From WTJY01 sp045105475 (GTDB taxonomy: Bacteria; Chloroflexota; Anaerolineae; Promineifilales; Promineifilaceae): DNA of 6,743 nucleotides. The position numbers and the translations under genes are program-made. Location: NCBI GenBank assembly GCA_045105475.1, contig JBGCDP010000167.1, positions 1 through 6,743 of the forward strand, in the 5' to 3' direction. Below, piece by piece: positions 1 to 6,023 of this stretch. The notes beneath the pieces were generated by a model. That model worked only from the letters and a program-made list of their open reading frames with translations, did not search any database and was not told the DNA's origin. Every line of letters starts with the position of its first letter. Position 1 is the first letter of the stretch.

Positions 1-720
1 ATCGCGCACGACAACTTGACGCGTATTGCTAGATGTAACGATGTGTTGCCCGTTTTCGGCCGCAAATTCAACTAGCTGATTAGGAGTTTCAATATGCTCA
101 AGGCGCTTAATGTCGGTTAAGGCCGCATCAAATTCGACCAACAATAAACTATGCTCATTTTTCCCAAACTCTTCCAAGGCAACCAACAATCGATAGCTTT
201 CACCCACTTGAAAGAAACAAAGCGGGCGGGGGTTCCCTAAAAGATCGCTAAAATCAATCGTGTGCAGGGGGGCTGAATTGTCTAATTCCAATGTTTCAAG
301 AAATTTGTGGTAGTCGTAAATTTCTGTTCTTTTATTGTAGTAGTCGGTGATGAGCATAAAACGCTGATCGGCCGAAAAGTGAATCCCGATAGCGGCCCAA
401 ACCCCTAGCGTTTTAACAAGCTCGCCGCTTTTAAAGTCAAAGATACGCAGGTTAAACCCATCGTCTTTGTCTGACCGAACGGCCGACAGCAGATACTGGT
501 CGTTCGGTGTTAGGGCGATATCGCTTAAACCACCATCGTTCCCTTGGCCGATTCGGCCGCGAAACTGACGAACCCCCCGCTGAGAAATCGGGTCCCACAC
601 CCGGATTGTTTTATCAATGCTCATGCTTACAAGCTGGCTGCGATCACTGGTGACTAAAAAGCCGCCCATCGCAGAGGTATGAGCACCTGTATTCATGCGT
701 AAAAAAATATTTTGATCCAT
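1..720 (-). CDS. WD40 repeat (beta-propeller) protein, C-terminus cut by window edge
   Basis: The reverse strand reads open from an ATG at 720 to the window edge, giving 240 residues without a stop. The product is a WD40 propeller scaffold, which usually binds partner proteins. Visible blades include IDKTIRVWDP (residues 35-44), DIALTPNDQYLLSA followed by LRIFDFKSGELVKTL (67-105), IHFSADQRFMLITD with TEIYDY (113-138), and a last one ending TRQVVVRD at the edge. The opening (an NTGAH motif, then a short blade and a GQGNDGGLSDIAL segment) resembles a bacterial WD40 subfamily in which the propeller is often fused to a caspase-like or TIR domain; that part, if present, lies outside the window. 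An in-frame ATG at 750 would add MGRIVNGISE, but the best promoter would start transcription at about 747, so 720 is preferred. Neither start has a strong ribosome site. The gene diverges from the metallopeptidase gene. No signal peptide is visible, so it is probably cytoplasmic. Confidence 0.85.
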   Translation of the reverse strand, partial: MDQNIFLRMNTGAHTSAMGGFLVTSDRSQLVSMSIDKTIRVWDPISQRGVRQFRGRIGQGNDGGLSDIALTPNDQYLLSAVRSDKDDGFNLRIFDFKSGELVKTLGVWAAIGIHFSADQRFMLITDYYNKRTEIYDYHKFLETLELDNSAPLHTIDFSDLLGNPRPLCFFQVGESYRLLVALEEFGKNEHSLLLVEFDAALTDIKRLEHIETPNQLVEFAAENGQHIVTSSNTRQVVVRD

Positions 721-753
721 TTCACTTATCCCGTTAACGATTCTTCCCATTAA

Positions 754-781
754 ATTACATCTCAATTTTGAGTTTAGTCAA
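754..781 (-). promoter_or_regulatory. Candidate promoter of the WD40 gene
   Basis: Reading the minus strand, TTGACT (781-776, five of six matches to the -35 consensus) is followed after 16 bases by TGTAAT (759-754, five of six to the -10 consensus). Transcription would start near 747, leaving a leader of about 27 bases before the ATG at 720 and excluding most of the alternative ATG at 750. The spacer contains the small inverted repeat CTCAA-TT-TTGAG (761-772). Assignment is by consensus match only. Confidence 0.5.
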
Positions 782-808
782 CCGTAGTTTCCAACTCGCT
801 TCCACTAA

Positions 809-825
809 TTCTAGCAACGCTAGAA
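809..825. promoter_or_regulatory. Perfect 17-bp inverted repeat, candidate operator
   Basis: TTCTAGC-AAC-GCTAGAA has two 7-base arms that match perfectly as an inverted repeat around a 3-base spacer. It lies between the candidate promoters of the divergent WD40 and metallopeptidase genes, about 28 bases upstream of the minus-strand -35 box and 27 bases upstream of the plus-strand TATAAT. Size and position suit a dimeric regulator that could affect both genes. It could also be a chance palindrome. It is not followed by a T-tract, so it is not a good intrinsic terminator. Confidence 0.4.
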
Positions 826-851
826 CCCTTTTAGGTCTACATAAAACCGGA

Positions 852-857
852 TATAAT
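852..857 (+). promoter_or_regulatory. Candidate -10 box for the metallopeptidase gene
   Basis: A perfect TATAAT lies 117 bases before the ATG at 975. The -35 region is poor: TTTAGG at 830-835 with a 16-base spacer matches only about half the consensus, so an activator may be needed or this may not be the promoter. TTGAAG at 908-913 is a possible -35 box nearer the gene, but no convincing -10 box follows it at the right distance. The rest of 751-974 holds no gene that I can see. Confidence 0.3.
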
Positions 858-964
858 CGACTCTATCGTTGCCCATGCTACCCCTCATCAATCCACCGGA
901 AACGATATTGAAGCGCTGAGCCTATATCCTTGATCTTAACTGCACGATGCAAGATTAAATAAAC

Positions 965-970
965 AGGTGG
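965..970 (+). promoter_or_regulatory. Ribosome binding site of the metallopeptidase gene
   Basis: AGGTGG ends four bases before the ATG at 975 and fixes that start. It is the clearest Shine-Dalgarno-like site in the window; the other three genes have weak sites or none. Confidence 0.65.
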
Positions 971-974
971 AAAC

Positions 975-2909
975 ATGTCTGACCAATCTAAGAATCCTGA
1001 CCCTAGCCAAATAACATACAAAGATTACACGGTTCAAGCGGGGGATAGCTTACAAACCATTGCTAAAACTGAGTTAGGCGATGCTAGATTAAGCACGCCG
1101 CTTTATAAGTTAAATAAAAAGGTGATCGGGAGTGACCCAGACAGATTACGGCCGGGCATGATTTTGCGCATCCCAGAACTGCCTCAGGCAAAATCGGAAC
1201 CAGAGCCTGAGCAAAAACAGCTGAGCAGCTATGAGTTTGATGATGTCAACGTATGGGGGCACCGCTGGGTTAATTTGATGCGGGCGATCAAAACAACCAT
1301 GGAGCTTGCGGAATATTCGGCCGCTGATAGCACGAGTGCCGAGATCATCGTCGCAAATGATGATGATGATGAATTTATTGATGACGAAGATTACGTTGAT
1401 GAAAGCGTAGATGAAGACGGCCGGACGTTTGAAGAAGTTGAAACGGTAGACAATACGAGTACAAATCGGTCGATGTCGGCCGTTGAAAAAGACACGTTTT
1501 CACAAGTCGAAAAACTGCAGAATCAAATCATTCGCAATTTGCTCACCAACTTGGCTCGCTTCGTAGACATCGACATGGGGAAATATATTGCACTATTAAC
1601 CCCACCCCGTTGGCAACCGGCCGAAGGGCGTCAACGCCCGCCTTCCGCCCTACTACACTCCGTATCTAGAAATATATCTAGAGATCTTGAGATAAGTTCT
1701 AACGCGCTGCAAAACCGGCTCCGCAGTGGCAAAACGAAAGAAGCTACCTTGCAAGCCCGTACCCTGTTTCTAGCCGATACACTTTCGACCAGTGCCCTTG
1801 CGTCGCTTCAGCCATTTTTAAAGAGCGAAGCTATCGTCAACACCATCACCTATCTCAGTGGCAATATACACATCCGGCAGATTCCGTACGATGAGGGGGT
1901 CATTTTGATCGGGTTACCCTACGCGAGCGTCTCGGTTTGGCACGACCAAAAAGCATATGATGAACTAGCTGATTTTGACGAAGACATTCTCGCCTCATAC
2001 AAAAATCGACTCCCGTTTGACTTTATGGCGATCCCGCATGAAATCGGTCATTTCATCTACCATTTTGGTGAGATGCCGCACGCAACGATTGCTCAATTTT
2101 TCGGCCCGAAATATCTTTTGCCAAGCAAGTATAGTGGCTGGCGTGAAGAAATTTTTGCCGATTGTGTCGGCTGTTTTATCGCTGGGCCGTTGGCTGTTTT
2201 GGGGATGCAATCGCTTTTGTCTGGCACATACGATCAAGAGTTACTGCGTGATGATGGGCACCATCCGATTGCGGCCGTCCGGCCGTTCATCATGTCCCAA
2301 ATCCTGCGTCGTTTGGGCGACCATTACGGCTTTCCAGTAGATTTTGACCATGCTCCTGACAAGCTCGATGAAAATTGGTGGCACCATCTAAAAATCGTTG
2401 GGGCGGTTCCGGCCGATGCATCACCCCAAAAGCATAAGTTTAAATTTACGCTACATGGCAACCATGACGACAATTTGCCCGCCCATCACCACAACAATCG
2501 GCATGCCAAATATCACGCAGAAGAAAAACCTGAAGACGAGTATCTATTAAGCAAAGCGGGTCAGCAGGTTAAAACGACCGTAGCGAAGCTGCAAAAAGAA
2601 GTCAATGGCATCATTGATGCGTTTATCCATCTGCTTTTGTTCAAGGCAGATATGTCGAAACTCGAAATGTGGAGCGGGGATTTAACGGCCGATCAATCGC
2701 TTGAAGCGTATGAAGCTGATTTGCAGAAATTACTCAACATCGAGTTAGGGCAGCTCCCAGAAGTGCAGGCGGCTCGCGACGAAATTTCTGATGAAGAACG
2801 AAAGAAGTTATATGCTGGCGCCAATCAGTTTGAGACTGAAAAAGAACTGTTACGAGCACTTCGAGCTTGGGGGGATAGCGGCCCTGGTGGATGGGGCGCA
2901 CATCCATAA
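975..2909 (+). CDS. LysM-domain zinc metallopeptidase (HEIGH type), intracellular
   Basis: This 644-residue protein joins an N-terminal LysM domain (about residues 18-68; YTVQAGDSLQTIA at the start, DPDRLRPGMILRIP at the end) to a metallopeptidase core. HEIGH at 355-359 gives the two zinc histidines and the catalytic glutamate. EEIFAD at 391-396 fits the ExxAD helix that supplies the third ligand in gluzincins such as M48, and HHPIAAVRP (429-437) resembles the HP...R segment that follows in that group. I cannot name the exact peptidase family. There is no signal peptide or membrane segment, so the protein should stay in the cytoplasm or leave by a non-Sec route. LysM domains without a signal peptide are typical of phage-tail and contractile-injection-system proteins, and this one has the long form found there. 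Between the domains is a strongly acidic stretch (129-160); after the core comes a His-rich linker (494-514), a charged helical region (525-632) and a Gly-rich tail ending GGWGAHP. The gene diverges from the WD40 gene and converges on the regulator gene. Its target is unknown. Confidence 0.85.
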   Translation: MSDQSKNPDPSQITYKDYTVQAGDSLQTIAKTELGDARLSTPLYKLNKKVIGSDPDRLRPGMILRIPELPQAKSEPEPEQKQLSSYEFDDVNVWGHRWVNLMRAIKTTMELAEYSAADSTSAEIIVANDDDDEFIDDEDYVDESVDEDGRTFEEVETVDNTSTNRSMSAVEKDTFSQVEKLQNQIIRNLLTNLARFVDIDMGKYIALLTPPRWQPAEGRQRPPSALLHSVSRNISRDLEISSNALQNRLRSGKTKEATLQARTLFLADTLSTSALASLQPFLKSEAIVNTITYLSGNIHIRQIPYDEGVILIGLPYASVSVWHDQKAYDELADFDEDILASYKNRLPFDFMAIPHEIGHFIYHFGEMPHATIAQFFGPKYLLPSKYSGWREEIFADCVGCFIAGPLAVLGMQSLLSGTYDQELLRDDGHHPIAAVRPFIMSQILRRLGDHYGFPVDFDHAPDKLDENWWHHLKIVGAVPADASPQKHKFKFTLHGNHDDNLPAHHHNNRHAKYHAEEKPEDEYLLSKAGQQVKTTVAKLQKEVNGIIDAFIHLLLFKADMSKLEMWSGDLTADQSLEAYEADLQKLLNIELGQLPEVQAARDEISDEERKKLYAGANQFETEKELLRALRAWGDSGPGGWGAHP

Positions 2910-2910
2910 A

Positions 2911-3600
2911 TTAACTAGAAAGCAACTCTTGTAGCATAGTATTGTCGAGTTCAAGGCTTAGTTGCTTTGCACTATCAAAAAAATGAATTTCATTTTGTGT
3001 ATCATCTAGCTCACCATACAAACGATACAGATAATAATGCGAATAGGCTTGTTCATGTAAATCTCCTATTTCTTGAAATATCTCTAAACTAGAGAGTAGA
3101 TGTTTTTCTGCTATGCCAAAAAGACCTTTAGATTGATGAAGTAATCCGATCTGAGTCTTTATCAAAGCTTCCCACCTCAATATTCCAATTTGTTTAAAAG
3201 CTTGCAAGCATTCATCCCCAAGTTCTATTGCTTGATCATACTTCCCGGTTTTTCTATAGAAATAAACCTTTTCATAAAGAAGCGCTGCATATTCGCCACG
3301 ATCATTTAATCTTTGACTAGTCTCTTGCGCTAATTGAAACAAGGTGTTTACTTCCTCATTTTGTCCAATCATAAATTTAATTCGTGCAAGTGATCGCAGT
3401 GTTTCTATGTAAGTTGAAGATACAGGAAGTGACTCTTGCAAAGATTGAGATTCTTCTAAATACTTAATTGCCAAGTCTACATCTCTATTTTTTTGAACTT
3501 GGCAAACCGCCAAATAATTCATGCTTTTGGCAATCCCGATCAAGTTATTCTCATCTATAAAAATACGATTTGAGTCTTGCAATAACTCTAGTGCTTCGGC
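2911..3600. other. AT-rich segment within the regulator gene
   Basis: Sample 60-base lines here count 32 to 38 % GC (for example 19 of 60 at 3061-3120 and 20 of 60 at 3181-3240), whereas lines in the 5' half of the same gene reach about 63 % (38 of 60 at 4741-4800). The segment encodes roughly residues 750-978, the last five or so TPRs, and contains no CGGCCG. The reading frame and the repeat period continue through it, so it is not a frameshift or an insertion that breaks the gene. Confidence 0.7.
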
Positions 3601-5847
3601 AAACTGCGCGCTTTCGCTCTTGATCCGGCCGAGGAAAAACTTCGAATGCGCAATCCCCAAACTATCCTCTTGCCGCATAAACAGATTCATCGCAGCTTCA
3701 AGGCGTGGCTCGGCCGAACCATAATCATTCTGCTCCATCTCAATTTCGCCCAAGCGCAATAGAGTTTGGGCAAAAACGGCTTCATCCCTCAACGCTTTGG
3801 CCCCGTCTAACGCCAGCTCCAGCCCCTCCCGCATATCGGTAAAGCGAGCCTGCCGGAACCACGGCTCATCCAGTAGACCCACAAAATCGAGCAGCAACTG
3901 CCACAACTCTAGCTCATGGGCCAGCACAATCCCGGCCGAAAAGTTGCTCCACTCCGGCCGGAGCTGAGCGTAATCCTGCTTATTCACACTGGCAAACAGG
4001 TAAAAATAGTCAATAAATTCTCGTTGTACAGTTGCCAACGAACCTGACTCTTTCAATTTGTCGGCCGCGAACTGGCGCACCAGCCCATGCATCAGATACC
4101 GTTCATCCTCATGTTGCTGCATCAGCAACGACTTCTCACACAGTGCGTCCAAATCAAACAACATCGCCCCCGCAATTTTCTCAGCCGCTTCTTCACCAAA
4201 GCTGCCTGGAAAAACTGAAAGGGCTGCAAACACCTCTTGTTCTTCCGGTGCTAGCAACTGCCACGACGTTTCAAACACCGCTCGCATACTCCGGTGGCGT
4301 GGGTCGATGTCTCGCATGCGGCTCGTAAGAAAGTCGAGTGACTTTCCAACCGACTCAATGATTTGAACCAGAGAACGGCGACGCAGCCAAGCGGCCGCCA
4401 GCGCAATTCCCAACGGACTGCCCCCAACCATCTCACAGATTTGCCCCACCTGCGGCAGATTATCGGCCGTCACTTCGAAATCTTCCCGAGCCATCCGGCC
4501 CCGTTCTCCAAATAACCCAATCGCAGCTGAATCACCTGAGGGTGAATTTATCGGCAGACCGGCCAAATGAATCACCGACTCCGTTTGGAAATTCAGCGGC
4601 TCACGCGAGCTGGCTAAAATTGCTACACCGGGCGCACGCTTGAGCCATTCAGGAATAAAAGAGAGGTCGTCCAACACTGTTTCACTGTTGTCAAAAATCA
4701 GCAGCATCCGCTTTTCACGCAGGATGGCGATCACCTGATCCCCGGAAAACTGTTTGCCATCCTGTCCGGCATTGAGCCCGGCCGCTTCCCCCACCGCAAT
4801 CTTGAGCCGCTCCATCCCGCCACCGCTTTGGGTCAAATCGGCCATTTGCACAAACCAAACCCCATCGGGAAAGCTCTCTTTCACCTGCTGCCCGATCTCA
4901 ATTGAAAGCCTCGTCTTGCCAATGCCACCTGCCCCGACAAGGGTCACCAGTCGGTAGTTGGGGTCAACAAGCAGCTTGAGCAGCTGCTCTTTCTCAGCTT
5001 CCCGGCCGAAGAACGGGCTCGTTTGGACCGGGAGGTTGTCAGGAATTTCAAGCGCACCGCCGCTATCAAAATCAAGTTCATCGTCTAAAATTTGCTGCTG
5101 TAAGTCGAGCGTTTCGGCCGAGGGGTCAACGCCCAACTCTTCATAAAGCACCTTCTCGCACGCCTCATACCACCCCATCGCCCCGGCTCGATCCCCCAAG
5201 CTGTAGCTCGCCCGCATCAGAGCCTGATACCCATCTTCATGCCACGGGTCTAGCTCAATCTGCTTTTGCCCTAGCTCTAAAACACTGGCCCATTCCCCTC
5301 GCTCCTGCTGGACCCCGCAAAGCAGACCGAACAGCTCCAACGCCTGCAGCTTGAACCCTTCCCGCTGTTTCGTTAGCCACTGCTGCCAAACATCGCTATT
5401 CAGATTGAATCCGGCCATGAATTCTCCCTGATACAATTCGGCCGCCTGTTCCAACTTGCTAATGCACGAGGGGCATCCGGCCAAAGTACGATGGCCGTGC
5501 TGATTTACTTCATCGAGCAGTGATTCAAACAGCACCACATCCACGATGGCATGGCTGTCAGGGTTAAACTCGATTTCTTTCCGATTGATGAAAAAATGAG
5601 CAGGATCAGCGTCAGCATCCCCAATGACCGGCCGGAGCCGATTCAGCTCCACCCGGAAATATTTGAGCGCTTTGTCGTTTGGAGCATCGGGCCATAACAT
5701 GCCGGCTAAGGCATCCCGTCGCTGTGGCACCCCTCGATGGTAGGCGGTGATCGCCAAAATCGCGCGCGAATGATCGGTCTTAAAGCCGATAACAGGCGCA
5801 TCGTTTTGGGATACTGCAAAAGGTCCGAGGAATGAAATTTTTAGCAC
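2911..5847 (-). CDS. SARP/BTAD-type STAND transcriptional regulator with C-terminal TPRs
   Basis: This 978-residue cytoplasmic protein has the AfsR-like order of domains. An OmpR-type winged helix that should bind DNA fills residues 1-95 (MLKISFLGPF opening, LAGMLWPD). The bacterial transcriptional activation domain follows at about 96-255 (LYQGEFMAGF, LGVDPSAETL). Next is an NB-ARC/AP-ATPase-like module with Walker A GAGGIGKT (305-312), Walker B MLLIFDN (381-387), SSREP (413-417) and GGSPLGIALAAA (475-486), then a helical part with ALSVFPGSF (542-550) and MHGLVRQ (586-592). The end holds about seven TPRs starting near 690, 730, 770, 812, 852, 892 and 932, a regular period near 40 residues. 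Such STAND proteins sense a signal with the repeats, bind ATP and switch on transcription; the signal here is unknown. The start is GTG at 5847: an in-frame TAA lies four codons upstream, and the family normally begins at this point. No Shine-Dalgarno site precedes it. The 3' third is much more AT-rich than the rest. The gene diverges from the ABC transporter gene, its most likely target besides itself. Confidence 0.92.
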   Translation of the reverse strand: MLKISFLGPFAVSQNDAPVIGFKTDHSRAILAITAYHRGVPQRRDALAGMLWPDAPNDKALKYFRVELNRLRPVIGDADADPAHFFINRKEIEFNPDSHAIVDVVLFESLLDEVNQHGHRTLAGCPSCISKLEQAAELYQGEFMAGFNLNSDVWQQWLTKQREGFKLQALELFGLLCGVQQERGEWASVLELGQKQIELDPWHEDGYQALMRASYSLGDRAGAMGWYEACEKVLYEELGVDPSAETLDLQQQILDDELDFDSGGALEIPDNLPVQTSPFFGREAEKEQLLKLLVDPNYRLVTLVGAGGIGKTRLSIEIGQQVKESFPDGVWFVQMADLTQSGGGMERLKIAVGEAAGLNAGQDGKQFSGDQVIAILREKRMLLIFDNSETVLDDLSFIPEWLKRAPGVAILASSREPLNFQTESVIHLAGLPINSPSGDSAAIGLFGERGRMAREDFEVTADNLPQVGQICEMVGGSPLGIALAAAWLRRRSLVQIIESVGKSLDFLTSRMRDIDPRHRSMRAVFETSWQLLAPEEQEVFAALSVFPGSFGEEAAEKIAGAMLFDLDALCEKSLLMQQHEDERYLMHGLVRQFAADKLKESGSLATVQREFIDYFYLFASVNKQDYAQLRPEWSNFSAGIVLAHELELWQLLLDFVGLLDEPWFRQARFTDMREGLELALDGAKALRDEAVFAQTLLRLGEIEMEQNDYGSAEPRLEAAMNLFMRQEDSLGIAHSKFFLGRIKSESAQFAEALELLQDSNRIFIDENNLIGIAKSMNYLAVCQVQKNRDVDLAIKYLEESQSLQESLPVSSTYIETLRSLARIKFMIGQNEEVNTLFQLAQETSQRLNDRGEYAALLYEKVYFYRKTGKYDQAIELGDECLQAFKQIGILRWEALIKTQIGLLHQSKGLFGIAEKHLLSSLEIFQEIGDLHEQAYSHYYLYRLYGELDDTQNEIHFFDSAKQLSLELDNTMLQELLSS

Positions 5848-5853
5848 AGTGTA

Positions 5854-5883
5854 ATTTTAGCATGGAAGGAGCAACAGGGTCGA
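5854..5883 (-). promoter_or_regulatory. Candidate extended -10 promoter giving a leaderless regulator mRNA
   Basis: On the minus strand TGC-TAAAAT (5862-5854) is an extended -10 box with five of six consensus bases. TCGACC (5883-5878) is a modest -35 box 18 bases upstream. The expected start of transcription, about seven bases beyond the -10 box, falls on or next to the GTG at 5847, in line with the missing Shine-Dalgarno site. The -35 box lies inside the 8-base palindrome GGTCGACC (5878-5885), a possible operator for self-control. Confidence 0.4.
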
Positions 5884-5967
5884 CCAGCATCATCGCTCCC
5901 AATATGGCAATACCAACGCACAACACGCAACCCGACCCCTTGCCTGACTGAAAACCGTAAGACCTTA

Positions 5968-5983
5968 GCCTATAGCCTATAAA
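5968..5983 (+). promoter_or_regulatory. Tandem GCCTATA repeat with possible -10 box for the ABC transporter gene
   Basis: GCCTATA occurs twice in direct succession (5968-5974 and 5975-5981), and the second copy runs into TATAAA (5978-5983), a possible -10 box 40 bases before the ATG at 6024. No good -35 box lies 16 to 18 bases upstream, so this could be an activator-dependent promoter, with the divergent regulator as the obvious candidate. The rest of the 5848-6023 gap shows no gene. Confidence 0.25.
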
Positions 5984-6023
5984 ACCCATTACACTTTGTG
6001 AAATAAAGTACAAGACTAAAACC

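Noticed and set aside
721..750. Ten-residue N-terminal extension of the WD40 protein from the ATG at 750
   Set aside because: The best promoter would start transcription at about 747, inside or after this ATG, and the recognisable homology begins after the ATG at 720. It remains possible if another promoter is used.
1626..1639. Perfect short hairpin GGGCGT-CA-ACGCCC inside the metallopeptidase gene
   Set aside because: It is short, lies in coding sequence with no T-tract and is probably chance.
1975..2340. 121-codon plus-strand frame inside the metallopeptidase gene
   Set aside because: It overlaps the HEIGH and EEIFAD coding region in another frame and has no plausible domain.
2888..2906. 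Hairpin TGGATG / CATCCA at the end of the metallopeptidase gene as a terminator
   Set aside because: The stem is only 6 bases with a 7-base loop, and no T-tract follows on either strand.
4032..4366. Two overlapping plus-strand open frames of about 100 codons opposite the regulator gene
   Set aside because: They are by-products of the GC-rich regulator codons and resemble no protein; the regulator frame shows clear domain motifs here.
5862..5951. Short plus-strand frame starting ATGGAAGGAG in the 5848-6023 gap (29 residues)
   Set aside because: It has no ribosome site, no conserved look and overlaps the regulator promoter.
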